Assembly (NCBI GenBank): GCA_034509495.1
Contig: JAVGWO010000026.1
Location: 6,303,490-6,367,489, forward strand
From: Acestrorhynchus altus
Taxonomy: Eukaryota > Chordata > Actinopteri > Characiformes > Acestrorhynchidae
DNA length: 64,000 bases
Direction: 5' to 3'
In this document: in pieces, positions 24,861 to 38,213 of the stretch
Numbering within the stretch: the first letter of the stretch is position 1
Layout of the letters: each line of letters begins with the position of its first letter
Translations under genes and position numbers: made by a program
Notes under the pieces: model-generated
What the model was told of the DNA's origin: nothing
Databases searched by the model: none
What the model saw: the letters and a program-made list of their open reading frames with translations, nothing else

Positions 24861-25093
24861 CTAGACAAGGGTATCACACCAGACACTGAAAGCCAAGTTT
24901 CACATACTTTTGCCACTCACAGATGTGTAATATTGGATTGTTTTCCTCAGTAAATAAATAAACAATTGTAATATTTTGTCATTTCTTTGAATTGGTTCTC
25001 CTTATCTACCTTTAGGATTGTGGAATCTCATATGTAAGGCCAAATAGAAATGTCTAATTCTAAAGGGTTCACAAACTTTCAAACACCACTGTA
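24860..25093. mobile_element. Terminal part of a fish DNA transposon
   Basis: Contains TTTTGCCACTCACAGATGTG, a TAATATTGGATTGTTTTCCTC block and the end CTAAAGGGTTCACAAACTTT..CACCACTGTA. This is the familiar right end of a widespread Tc1-like element in fishes (recognised from memory). No coding part remains. Confidence 0.55.
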
Positions 25094-25510
25094 TATTAAT
25101 GTAAAACATCAGCTTATTTACAGCATATATATTAACTATATGTATAGTTGTATGAAACAGTGTGGACAACCCTGTTTACTGATTTACTGTGTTCCAACAC
25201 ATTACATTTAGCAAATGATCAGTAATTCAATAGTTTTCAAATGTTTTCAACTTATTTACACTACAAATAACAACAATACATGCAACTTAAATGTCAGTGC
25301 CCAAATTTTGGCATGTGGCTATGAGTATATTACATATACACATGCCTTCCCTATGACTGTACCTCTATATCTGATTCTGTCTTCTATTCTAGGCGTAGTC
25401 CTAAATCCAAGCCTACTCAGAACCCTAAAACTAAATGATTTACCATTCTGGTACAAAAGAAATGTTTTTGTCTTTGTTATGTTAAAGGTTCTGAACATAT
25501 ACTAAAACAT

Positions 25511-25517
<7 letters not shown>

Positions 25518-25574
<57 letters not shown>

Positions 25575-25706
25575 CAAAGGGAAGCTAGACTGCGGTGGAT
25601 AAAACCAGTCAGAGATGATTGACACAGAAAGGAGACCTGATACAGTTACTACAGTTAACATAGACATAAACACAGATACGGACTGACTGACACAGACAGA
25701 CAGGCA

Positions 25707-25757
<51 letters not shown>

Positions 25758-25768
25758 GCACACACACA

Positions 25769-25824
<56 letters not shown>
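25518..25824. repeat. Two long (CA)n tracts flanking 135 bp of unique DNA
   Basis: CA repeats at 25518-25571 and 25708-25824, the second with two AG interruptions. The intervening segment has no recognised function. Confidence 0.93.
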
Positions 25825-25826
<2 letters not shown>

Positions 25827-26032
25827 AATAAAACTAACACACAAACATCATGTTGAGCAAAGTTAGAGGACCTGGAAGTTGTTGTGGAGGTAGAAATTGT
25901 TCCTGTACACATTGTTCTTTGAGTACGTGTTTCTCTGCATAGTAAACACACTTCTCAAAATTACTCTCTCTCCAAAAATACACACGCCCTTTCTGCTCAG
26001 TCTTTCTCTCCTTTTTCACCCCTCCACCCTAA

Positions 26033-26035
<3 letters not shown>

Positions 26036-26071
<36 letters not shown>

Positions 26072-26101
26072 CTCCCTCTCTCTCTCTCTCTCTCTCGCTC
26101 T
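26036..26101. repeat. (CT)n microsatellite
   Basis: CT repeats with three small interruptions. Confidence 0.93.
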
Positions 26102-27903
26102 GTCTGTAAATATACACATTCCTCTCTCATATGCTGAGGTCACACTCTACAAAGTCAGTGTAGTGACCACAAAGGCTCTCTCTGTCATTCACACACATGT
26201 AGCTTTTCTCCTCTTTTCTCAGTTGTTTCTCTACTATCTCTATTATCAGCACAACTCTCCATTTAGCACTAGTATATTTGCTCCTCTCCTAGAAGTCAGG
26301 CTCTCATGTTGCGTAACATAGCTACCCTGTGATAGCAGCTGTGAGGGATGCCAAGTACATGATTACCTCTCACTTACGCGCTCTTTTTATTTATGAATAG
26401 ACATCTGTTTGAATGTTTAGGAATGGATGTCTGTCAGCATATGTGCATAGTAGACATCTGGAATGAGTGTCTATGGGACAAAAGATGAACAAAAATGTAA
26501 TGGATTTCCATTAAAAGTTTATCTGGAAGCTGCCAGTAAAACTTAATTCTGAGCCTAAGCCTGAGTCCTTTTTACATTTTAAGCAGAATTAATTTTTTTT
26601 TATTTATAATTTATGAATCTTGTACATTAGCCTCTATTTTTGTGGTACAACTTGCCCACATATTAAATACTAGAGGTGTGATGGGTCACAAAAACTCATA
26701 GTTCGATTGAATCACAGTCTTTGAGTCACAGATTAGATCATTTTGATATCAGCAAAAAAGGAAAATATTGCTGCTTTGTTTACATTAACAACTCTTATTT
26801 TGAGACTATATGTGATGTGTCATCTGAGAGGAAAACCAGAAAGATTATAAATTAGGAGATGGGCACTAGTTGATGGTAAGTGAAGGTCTTATCACACTCA
26901 TCATAGTATCCAGATAAAATCTCAACAAAAACAAATTTTGGTGCAATACATTTTTTGATCAAAACATTCTCTAGTATTTACATCTCAAGACAAATTATAG
27001 AAGCCTACTAGAAAAAAACAATACTTACTGGCATGTATAAATACTTCTCATATTTTTGGTGAATAAAAGAGTGTCAAAATACAAAAACATCCCACAAAAT
27101 TAGTCTAGGGTTCTAAAGGATAAACACCAACAAACTATTCATGTTTTTTTTTTATGTCAGTGTTTGTCACTGATTTAAAAAATAATTTTAGAGTGGTAAT
27201 TTGGCCTTCTGTTTTAGTAGAAATAACTGCCCAGCAGTGTTGCAGAATAACTCAAACACCAGTGATGCACTTCAGATGTAGTGCCTTCTTGCCTCATGGC
27301 TCTGTAATGTTTTAATCCACATGCTCCATCACAAGACAAACAGCTACTGTTTCAGTCTGTGTGGATCCAGTTTCAGAGACTTATTACTGTATTACTTTGT
27401 ATTTTAATCTATATCAATCATGTGTGTCCTGAACCATGAGGCAATCCATACCATCCATCCTTTACATCACCATTACCTACTGTTCCAGTTACCAGCATCA
27501 TGGTTCATTGGTTCAACCAGACTGGTTTGCAGTGCATTTCAGCAAAAGAAAACACTTTCTTTAGCATTTCCGGGTTATATTTTATCTTCAGAACGCCCTT
27601 CATCAAAACCAGTCCATGGAAAGAGCTTTTTTGGAATTTTATGACTAGCAGGCAAACAGCTTTCAATAAAAACTATGCTAAATAAGCTTGACTAGTCCAG
27701 ACACTGTCCAGTAAGTTGCTCCTTCAGAAGTGATCTAAAATCAATCACACCTGGCCCTGCTATTGAGATTTTGTGTGTGCTTAGTTGTATTCCATTATTG
27801 GACCAATTTTTACAGCACTGGGCAGCAAGCAGACCTAAAAGCTCCAATTATTTAATAACCCCATATCTGCAAATCTGCCTTTCACTGCCTGTTATCAGCA
27901 AGG

Positions 27904-27959
<56 letters not shown>

Positions 27960-29845
27960 TTTGAGACAAAGGAAAAAACAAGAGAGAAAGCTGACAGAGG
28001 TAGAACACTGTCATAATCAATGTGAGTAACTCTCTTATCTATACACTCTGAAGAGTTGCTGATCTGTAGTAATATATTTGGAGTTTAAACCCTCCAGACC
28101 TCATAGCTTTTTATATTCCTGCCCTGTTCTCATGACTTCTTCTGGCTCATGCACTGCCTTAAAAAAAACTGCATTTCAAGCTTGTATCTGTATTTTCTGT
28201 GGTAATTTTTGACCTTTAAATGCAGACTTGGGCAATTCCAGACATAGATGGTGTAAGATTTAACATGCGAGGATTCAGCTCATTAGCTCATTGATTTGGA
28301 GAAGAAAGCATTATTACAATACTATGATAGTGATTTTTAAAATCAACATTGCCTTCTTGATGAACATCCTAATCAGTTGATTCTCAGACCATTAAACTTC
28401 TTAGACCAGACATCTTCCTCTCCTCATCTTTCTCTTGCTTTCTATTTGCCCTCTCTACCTAACTACCAATCTCAGATTGGATTAAATACCAACACACACA
28501 GTCCGTCCCTAACTTCATCATGGGTCCAATCGAATGCGCTAAACAGGAAGGCTTCCCATCAGGCAAGCCCATTTCTGATGTGTGGGTGCAGCAAAAACCA
28601 TTTAGAAGTAAAATAAATATATATCCTGTATATATAGATATTCCTGTGTTTGAGCAGACAGAACATTCACTCCAGATTTCAAAGGACATTTATTTTTTTA
28701 AATAAGTCAATTTGCCAGAATGAAGTCCAGTCTTGGCTCAATAGAGAACATATGATAAGGTCACCAGGCTTCATTCCCAAAACAGATTAAAAGATATTAC
28801 CAAATACAAATTATGAAACCTCAGGGTTATTGGCAGTGGCTATGAAGTCGGAGAACGCATGTCAGACTGACGTAACAATCTTGCTTAAATGTTACCTAAT
28901 GTCATGTTTAGCAATTATACTTCATTTTTATGAAGAAGTGTTACATGACTTTATTGGAAAACCTGTGTTTTCAGGATGGGGATTTGGCTAGATTTCTTTA
29001 ATACAAATGAAACATTTTCCCATGTAATCACATTATTTCAGTGATTTATGGTCAGTTGGTCATAAAATGTGGAAATGATGTGAAGACAAACTTAAGAAAT
29101 ATAAAAAAATGTGCAGAGCCTTCACAATTTTTTGTTTTGTATTTCTCTAAATTTTATTACATTAATTAAATATTCATATAATATTTAAGCCTATATAAAT
29201 AGACTGATTTAAATCAATTTTTTGTATGAAAGTGATTTCACAGATGTATCGTGTACTTTAATTCTCCTCGATAGTATTACCCTGACAAACATGTTTGTAC
29301 TATAAAAACCTTCTACAGTCACATCTGTATTTGTATATACAGACTGCAGTCAAAGACACCCTTTATGGGTTCCAATACAGTAGTGTATATATATTATACA
29401 GCATGTTATTTATCCGAGATAGAATGATGACTGTCTAGAAACTGACCTGTTTAACTGGTTTACAATCAACCACAACAGTATCACTACCTCCTTGTTTCTA
29501 CAATCACTGTTCATTTTATCAGCTTCCTTGCCACACAGGAGCACTGTGTAGTTCTATAATTAGACTGCTGTCAATTTGTTATTTTGCATACATCTTTCTT
29601 TCACCACCACCCACATAATACCTGCTCTATGCTGAACATTAAAGAACAGGGTGAAAGAATAGCCCTCTAGCCCACGTCTGGCATCATGCATACTTAATAA
29701 GTTCCATATTTTAGATTGCATAGGTCTATTCTGCAGCATTGCTTCTTTGCAAGGATTGATAAACTGTGTGCATGATTGTCGGCAATGAGGGCAAAATTAT
29801 ATATGAAGTGTTCAGCTACATTGGCTTTGATGCCTCCTCTTCCAG
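26102..29845. other. Intergenic DNA with one (GT)n tract, no gene recognised
   Basis: AT-rich, with (GT)n at 27906-27958. Open frames are short and lack family motifs. Confidence 0.45.
27906..27958. repeat. (GT)n microsatellite
   Basis: Uninterrupted GT repeat. Confidence 0.95.
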
Positions 29846-29950
29846 GTGTGCCTTAAGTCACTGCTTTATTACAGCTTTAGTGACAGAAACAAAATAAGTG
29901 TCCAGACACCAATGTATCTTGTGGGGGCCGTCTTGTACTGGGCTTGGCAG
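29846..29950 (+). other. Exon-like segment, unassigned
   Basis: 105 bp bounded by a good acceptor (CCTCCTCTTCCAG) and a good donor (CAG|GTAAGC). It is open in one frame for all 35 codons, including QTPMYLVGAVLYWAWQ. No partner exon was found on either side and no known protein was recognised. It may be chance, an alternative upstream exon of slc7a8, or a relic of another gene. Confidence 0.3.
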
Positions 29951-30047
29951 GTAAGCACATTCTGTAATGACACTCCATTTTTCAAAGTAACTGTTTCTTT
30001 TTTTCTTAACAATGAGACACAGTAATACTTACTTTATTGATAAATGT

Positions 30048-30050
<3 letters not shown>

Positions 30051-30107
<57 letters not shown>
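30051..30107. repeat. (CT)n microsatellite
   Basis: Pure CT repeat of about 57 bp. Confidence 0.95.
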
Positions 30108-31724
30108 GAGGTATCTTTGTGTCCTTCCTCCAGTTAATCGTTGTGCTTTAATGTTCTTGCCCTTGAGCACGTGGCTCTATCGTCCATCTGCATCCATTCA
30201 CTTCCATTCCTTTCTGACAGGCTGTCACAAATGTCAGGGTTTCACAATTCATATCCATGAGTATGGGGTCATATAATCAAGACTAAAAGGTCCCACGACT
30301 TTTTTGTGATTTAAAATTCAATATAATATAATAAATATAGCCACTGTTCTTAACCAACCACTGTCAGACCTCACCATTTTTTGAACTTCTTCCCCTTTGA
30401 AATTCATTGGATTTCAACCACTAATAACTCTCATCATCAAAACTCCTCCACATATGCATGTCAATGCATGCATACTATTCAAGCACAGTGTACACGCAGA
30501 AGAATAGATTATTGGGGAAATATACCATTTGCAGACACCTTGAGGACACAATGCAGAAAGAATCGCAAGAAAACACCTTAGACCAAGTATGTCTAGCATG
30601 TATAGCAGATGAGTAAACCATACATCAATAGTTAGTGCCAATAATGTTTTACAGCACCAATAATGCTCCAAGATAAGAAGGATAGATAGCAAAAAGAGGA
30701 TAAACGGTCAATTGATGGGTGCCTAAATGAGTCTTATTTGTTGCTTTAGACCAAAGAAGCTGTTCAGAGTGTTCAAGGTGGGCCAGTGAAGTTATTTTGA
30801 TTTGGCCTGCAGAAAGTTACCCTGCCATTGCCCCTCACCCAATAATATAACAAAAAAACTTTTATATCATTATCCAAATATGTTCTTTAAAAAAGCAGTT
30901 TGGGAGAGGACATTGTGTGATGTTAAAATGCATCTAAAGACTCAATTTGAAGCCCACCTGCCTTATTCACTTGAATATAGCAGGGCGTACCTTAAATTAT
31001 TGGTCTGAGATTAGCCCAGAGTGATGATTTAACCATTGATTTGAAATACCTAATATCTCATTCAAATTGAATAAAAAGGTATTCTAATACCTTTTAAATA
31101 TTCAATATTGTCATAAATATTGTCTCAAAAACAGCAACTTTACAGGAGAAAGAAAACACTGTATGTCTCAACTTTCAGTGAATAGTAAAACATTTTTTCC
31201 GAGGTACAATGATTTTATGACAATGTTATGTATTCTTCTTTTGACACTTTACCATAAGACAGAACAAATATTTTGTGGAGTTTAAAGCAGCTATGCATGT
31301 TTTTACTGCCTAAGAAAATATACCCTACAGTCACCTTGCTTTCTGCCAATCCACAGGGGGCTCCTGTGGTTCAAGGCTGGGCATCCTGTGGAGATTGGGG
31401 TGAAGCGGGGAGGTGTGTGAGCAGTGAGTTCCTCTCTGTGGTGTTCAGAGGTCAGAGTGTATACTGAAGTTAACATTGTCTATGGCTATATTTTTCCTGG
31501 TTTTGGGTGTGAGCGCTGGCCTTACAATAGCTCAATAAAAGAGTCTTTCATTTTAAGTCTTGTTGTTCTTAGTAGGAGCCCACAGTCCACAAAGACCTTG
31601 CTTTGCCCCACCTCAAGACAAGGTTTGGGCACCCATGCTTCATGCGTAATTGTGAATGGAAGCAATATATCTTCTGGATGATGTATGTGCATTGTGATGG
31701 TGTGTATTCAGGCACTCATTCGTT

Positions 31725-31726
<2 letters not shown>
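30108..31726. other. Intergenic DNA upstream of slc7a8
   Basis: No coding exon or repeat family was recognised. Confidence 0.4.
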
Positions 31727-31792
<66 letters not shown>

Positions 31793-31843
31793 AGGGACTT
31801 TAATACTGATATGACCTACTTCTCAGATTGTAATATGTATATA

Positions 31844-31873
<30 letters not shown>
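31727..31873. repeat. Two (GT)n microsatellites
   Basis: GT repeats at 31727-31791 (with GC interruptions) and 31847-31873, the latter running into a G run. Confidence 0.93.
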
Positions 31874-31874
<1 letters not shown>

Positions 31875-32040
31875 TGGGGGGGTAGGTTTGATAGTAGATA
31901 CTCTTGTAAAAACAGGTCTTGAATGACTGTGTTGGGGGGTGGGGGGTAGTGGATGGGATTAAAAAGAGGAGGGCCAGCTGAGATGGGAGAATTATTATAT
32001 CGGCCAAACAGGACAGACTGCAACTACTGCTTGGCATTCA

Positions 32041-32665
32041 CTGAAGGCTGGGTTACTCCTCCCAACGTCACTGTTTGCAGGTCTTTAAAGGGCAGCTGGA
32101 GACTGCTCGCATCACATCCCGGCGTTTAGAACCCCTCTAAGCAGTTTCTGAAATTCGCACCTGAGACGAGCCAGCTGTTCGGATGTTTTGAAGCTGGTGC
32201 TTATTAAAGGGTTCTCAGTGGATTCTGCATCTTCATCAGGAGTCTCAGGGGTTGAGCTATTATTTGATAAAGCAAGGCCTCAAACACATTCCCATTGAAT
32301 ATCGCCTCTGAGAAGTCACACCGACTGCTGTTCATATAAACATCGATTAGAACGCTGGTGTTTCGGGTTTGGAGGGCTGCTGTGCGTTTGCTGCGGTGTG
32401 TCGAGAGCTTTCTGCTCGTCCACCTCACGATGCTCGTGTGTTTATCTCGGGATTTCTAACGACACGCGACAATCCTCTCGTTTCATTCCTCTTTGTGGTG
32501 GTCGGGACGGACACAAAGACCAATAAACACCTCTGTCTTGTCCGCGCCGGCTCTGTTTAAGTGCTGCCTTCCAAACGGTGCCTTCAGCCCGCAGAAGAGG
32601 GAGCGCAGCCAGTCCTTCAGCTGTCATCACTCAACCCGCAACCAATAACGACTCAATCTGAGAAC
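32041..32665 (+). promoter_or_regulatory. slc7a8: slc7a8 promoter / 5' leader region (boundaries not resolved)
   Basis: This segment is visibly richer in CpG than its surroundings, especially 32340-32665, and continues into coding exon 1. An in-frame TAA at 32558-32560 lies upstream of the chosen ATG, and no in-frame ATG lies between them. Two short upstream open frames are present if transcription starts far enough 5': ATG at 32183 (Met-Phe-stop) and ATG at 32430-32459 (nine codons). No convincing TATA box or transcription start could be fixed. The promoter role is inferred from position and CpG content. Confidence 0.45.
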
Positions 32666-32810
32666 ATGACGGATGGACCGAAGGACAAAAGAGGCAGCGC
32701 AGCGACGACCTGGCAGCAGGGGATGGAGCTACGGAACCACCAAACCTGCCGGAAGTCTGTGGCTCTGAAGAAGGAGATTGGCCTGGTCAGCGCCTGTGGG
32801 ATCATAGTGG
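32666..32810 (+). CDS. slc7a8: slc7a8 coding exon 1
   Basis: The start codon ATG at 32666 has A at -3 and is the first in-frame ATG after a stop at 32558. The exon encodes a hydrophilic cytosolic N terminus of about 30 residues without family conservation, then the conserved VALKKEIGLVSACGIIV leading into TM1. The donor at 32811 is GTGAGT, giving 145 nt and phase 1. A weaker GTGGGT donor lies 4 nt upstream at 32807. It matters because exon 2 carries 4 extra bases. Confidence 0.95.
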
Positions 32811-35800
32811 GTGAGTGCTTTCTGTAAACGGGTTAAACTGGGATGGAATGGTGCCCACTGGTTATGCACACTTATTAAAGGTCTGTCATATATAGTCATA
32901 AGCTGTCAGAGCTCTATAAAACTGCCTCTCTCATCTCTACTATCCATACAATACTGATTTAATAATAACAACAACAACAACAATAATAATAATAATAATA
33001 ATAATAATAAGAAGAAGAAGAAGAAGAAGAATGAAATATTATTTACTCTCTTCGAAGGAGGTCTTCAATGAAGATGTTTCTATATAGAACCATGAGCCCT
33101 ATGCATGATTAAAGGGTTCCTTGCATCATCAAAGGGTAGGATGTTGGAGAAAATGGCTATAGAAGGTTCTATGTGGAACCTTTTGGAAAAGGGTTTCATA
33201 TAACATTAAAAAGGTTCTACTATTGTTAAGATGTCACTTGTAATAACAGAAGAACCCTTTTGGTGCTATATAGAACCCTTGTCTAAAAGCTTTTGTTAAG
33301 GGTTCTATATAGCACCAATAGAAAGAACCCTTTTGGTGCTATATAGAGCCTTTAGGACCCTCTTCTCCATCAATTTCAAGAACCGCTTCATTATACAAAA
33401 TTTTGAGACCCTCATTTTGAAAGAGTGTTGTAAGATTCAGTATTTCTATAAATCCTTTTTTTATAGGTATGTGTACACCAGCCATTCACACAGCTGTTCA
33501 TAGCAGTCAGCTGACTGGGGAGGGTTTAATAAGCCAGAGGAGAAACAGTGTGATCCATTTTGCTTTGTGAACCAGGTCTTTTCCTCACACACATACTGAG
33601 CAAATATGCAAAGAACCATTTTATTTTCAAGTGATACAAGCAGTAGTTTGGACCCCCTGGTGCCTGGTACACTGTCCTTACAGTGAGTTCCTAATCTGAC
33701 CCAATCAAAACTTAGAGTTTGTTCCTGATCAGTATTACATCAAACTTGTCTTGCATACACACTTTAAATGAGGGTTCTTTAAAAGTTTTCAGTAAAGAAA
33801 ATTAACACAAAGAACCCTTTGCATGATGAAGCAGTTACATTGTTAAGCTGTGACATGCCGTATAGAACCCATTTATGATGTAAAAGAGGCATAATCTTTG
33901 AATGTGTGAATCTATATAGAACCATTTTCTTTCACTGAGGCACCCTTGAAGAACCCTCATTTGTAAGTGATTGAGAGAGGCTCTGAATCAGGAGGATAAA
34001 TTTGGTCCCCAAGCAAATGGTCCTGTCTTTCTCTTCCAGTCCAGAATTTCTGGGGATCTTTTTTTAAAAAACCAATATCATATTGTTTAGATTTTCTAAT
34101 AAGTCATAAGATTCCCAAATGTTCATAAATGCCCCTATTCGACCCAACCTTTTTGCTTTCTTTTCTGTCTCATAAACAAATATGCAGCAGTCATTTGCAG
34201 CTCCATTTGACAGATGAGGGTACCGTTCCAAGCCAGAGGGGGTGTCCTCATCCAAAGCTTTTCCTCATGGTTTGTTTTTCCACACAGAGACAGACAGATA
34301 AGGACACAAGACTGCTGTTTTCTACTACTGAGTAACTCTTTTCCATATAGGCCCATTGACTCCTTTGTTTGGGTTGATTAAGCTGGTTGATGAGGCAGAA
34401 TAGTGCAGTCAGGTCTTGGGTTCCAGTAGATATCAAACTCCAGTAACACTAAAGTTAAACTCTAAGGTCGTCTGTATATTAAACAGGGCATGTTACAGAA
34501 AAGTGCCTGTCTAGAAAGCAGGTGCTCTTTTGCACTGATCTGAGACCAGTTTTGGTGCATATATCATAATGGTTAATGTTTGTGTTCAGAGTAGAGATGG
34601 CTACAGATCATTGTAAGAGTATCACCTTTCTCCATGGGATTATGAGCGGGTGAGATGACCTTGAATAAAAGCATGGCTGCAGGTTTCTATGGAAACAGAA
34701 TGGCCTATGAACATATTTAAAGGATCTAGAGATCATTCACATTAGATAGGATGACGCTTGAGTTTGGCCTTTTAACGTTCTGATCTGAGGCCAGATTTGG
34801 ACCTTTAATTATTGAAATCATACAAGTGAAACTTCTACACAACTCATATTAACCCCTTATGTGGGCCCACACTTAAATGTATATGCATTGTTATTTATAT
34901 ACATAAGTACTTTATTTTACAAGAGTAGGGAAACAAATGCTCATTATTTTTAATAATGGGAAAATAAACCATTGTTAGTTACTGAACTATAGCCATTAAG
35001 CCAACAAAATATAGTTGTAATAATAGGTCATAAGACTAATACCCAAACAATAAGTCTGAAGTCAAATGGTTCCTCTTAAGAAAATACGAGAGTGAGCTAC
35101 AACCCAGGTTTCGACTAAACAAACCTCTCTCAGAGTGCAGAGGTCGGCTTTCATTTATGGCTTTAACATTGACATTAGCTGGAGAGCCGTTTGACATGAT
35201 GATAAGTTTAATACAAAATTAACCTGTTGCAATAACAGCCATACTAAAATAAGCTCCTCAAACATTTCATTTTAAAACAGTCTTAATAACAGCAGGACAA
35301 ATTATTTTCTACCCTTTGCCTGGTTGCTCATCCAAACACTTCTTAAGTGACTATCATTATCAAGTGGCTGTCAAATTAAGACTTGCAGATACCCACCAGC
35401 CCATCTTTGTTCTTATGCTGCATGCTAGTTTCTCAGAAAGCATTGAACCCGATTGATATCGGTCAGTCAATCGCTGTCAGCCTCTTCACGAACAGCACAC
35501 ACTTTGGCCTGCTTGACAGTGACCCCTAACTTGAATAATGACTTCATAATAATACGGCATTAGATCTAACTGGCTGTTCTCCAAGTGCAGATATAGTTTC
35601 TGGCTATAAGTTAGAGCTGGATAATTTATATTGTTTGTTAATGTTTTCTACAGAAGATAAAAGCTTGCTTTAAGGCGTCTTGCAGACTATAGATCCAACC
35701 CTTATCCACTCCACCTGATTCAACTAATTACTGCCTTCAGAAGTTCTTGATTGGCTGAGTGGGGTATGTTAGATTTGGGTTGGAGTTGAAACCTACAGGA

Positions 35801-38073
35801 AGGTAGTTCTTCAGGAGCAGGGTTAGTGACCCCTGCCATAAAGAATCTCAGTGTTTCTTTATTGTGTTCCATTAACATCTCAACCAGTGAGTTCCAGAAG
35901 CTCCAGTGTTTCTATGATTGGTTCTGTAGCATCAAGGGTAAGCAGAATGCTAGTAAAGGTCCTAGGAGGAGTGTTCTTTTGGACAACGCCTTTGGTTTCC
36001 TAAATAAGTATTTATGTAATAAGAATGTAAGGGTGAGAAGAACTTTTTAAATATTTAATGAACCCCACTTCAACACTTTCCCTTGATATATTGATATTCT
36101 CTATGGAGTGATGTTTCAAACTATTTTAGTTGTTTTCCTCTGTTGGATTTAATTTGGGTGGGACTCAATTTGGCCCATTTGAAATCAGATTTGCCAAAAA
36201 CAAAATAGTCAGAATTAGCAATATATTTATGTCACCTACCTTGATTGTACCAAATAGCTACACCCCAAAGACTAGGCTGCAGCTAAGGCTTACGTGAAAG
36301 GCATTCAAGGTGAATGACTCTTTGCTTGTGTAAAGAAATGCAGCCTATATTCCAGAGCAGTTTGGGGACACCAGCAGTATATGCAGTCTTACTTAGCATT
36401 GACCACAGAAGTGCAGTAAGTAAAACTACAGGTTTGTTTTTAACATGTTAGTCTTTCATTTACTTGAAGTATTGATTTGAGGGGACCTTTCTGTGACATC
36501 ACCACGCTTCCTTAGACTGTTCAGCTGTGTAACCGATGCTTACTACTAACACATACAGTCTTCATAGAGACAGACCTGCAGAGAACCTCCTTGCCTCAAC
36601 TGCAGCCTGACAGCTGATAATTACTGGATTCATCTAACCACAGAGCATGTCCCTTAAATACAGCAATGCCTGTGTTGATCAGCATAAGTTTGCTGGTCAT
36701 ACCAGCCGCATGCTCGTTCTGTATTCTACTTTTGTGATTAATAATAAAATATTTCTTAGCTATTGAAATGTTTCATTCACCTTACGTGATTCAGAAATTA
36801 CAGGAGGCAGGAATGTAGCTTTGGTGCAACAGGTGGAATTACAGCCTCATGCTGTGGGACAGAAAACATTTTATGATGTTTCTTTCTTTAAATTTATATT
36901 TTTAAACATTATCTTAAACATTTCCTGATTGATACATATCAGTCAGATCGGTTAATACATGAATCAAAGTCATGAAATTAATAGCATACGTTATTAAAAC
37001 ATTAAAAAGTCTGTAATATCACATTACAACAATACATGTAATACACAACCAAACAATACATTTTTTGTTTATGATGTCATGGTGCTTGCATTTCTTTTAA
37101 CTACTATTTATCCTTTATTATATAAATTTATATTGAATATCTCATGGGTATCTCTCTGTGCTATATATTTTTAGATATTTAAAACTAATATACAGGATTT
37201 AAAAGCAATGCTATTTTGTCAATTTCAAGTAAACATTACTGGCCTCGGCGAAATAATTACTGGGCCAAGTAGCTGAGGCTGAGTGGTATTGATGGTGGGG
37301 ATTCAGCTAGATTATGAAAATTTATAAAGCCACTATCTCTTGTATTAAAAACAGAGGCAGAATTAGCTGATTAAGAAGCCACAATCAACAGGCCTAAATG
37401 ATTGGTTTGAGGTGTGGGTAAGCTTATTCATTCTTCGCCTTTGAAATACTTGGAACAGATTAGACTGAAACGCAGGTAAGGGGTGCTAGAGGATGGATTA
37501 GCTGCTGGGCTATTTGGACCACAGCCATATGTCAAGTCCAGTGTACAGTAGATGCTCACTGGCTGTGAGGGTCTAGCCTGTGAAGGTTACTGTAGGCTAA
37601 TCTGTCTGCAAGGTTTCAGGTACTGTATATGTACCAATCATCCCCTATTTCAACAGGATGTTAATCGGCACTCACTTCAAAGTACAGTAGCCCTCAGCAT
37701 AAGTCAGAAGGTTGTTAGTTTAAGTCCCACAAAAGATGAAAGTGTTGCCGTCCAGTATTGATTCAGTCACTTACTTAACCTGTAGATGTGAGTATGGAGT
37801 TGGGAAGCAGAAAGTAAGCTTCTTGTTCAAGAATCAGAAAGGCACAATGCTGTGCTTTCACTGTCTTGAGGAAGGAACTTTTTGGAGCATATTGTGCATT
37901 TATGAATGCAGGCTCTGTGGCTATTGTTGGTGCATAATATTAATAGAGTTCAATGCATGTTCTCTAGACAGGATATGTTCTGTTTGTGTGTAAAATTCTT
38001 TAAATAGAAATCACAAAGAGCTATATGTTAGCTCAACCTGCAGCTCGAGTTTATATTCTACAAACATGGGAAG

Positions 38074-38159
<86 letters not shown>

Positions 38160-38176
38160 AGACACACACACACACA

Positions 38177-38213
<37 letters not shown>

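Noticed and set aside
25482..25844. Cysteine/valine-rich open frames over CA repeats (also at 31.7, 38.0, 19.6 and 23.1 kb)
   Set aside because: Low-complexity translations of dinucleotide or tetranucleotide microsatellites, not proteins.
27420..28705. Several 60-80 codon frames between 27.4 and 28.7 kb
   Set aside because: Overlapping frames on both strands with no family motifs, splice sites or codon bias that would support a gene.
31356..31411. Second exon-like segment (after CCAATCCACAG, before GTGTGTGAGC)
   Set aside because: The acceptor lacks a polypyrimidine tract, the donor is weak, and the translation has no recognisable similarity.
32561..32665. Possible N-terminal extension of slc7a8 starting at GTG 32561
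   Set aside because: The frame opens directly after a TAA and has no ATG before 32666. A GTG start is not expected here, and the extension has no family similarity.
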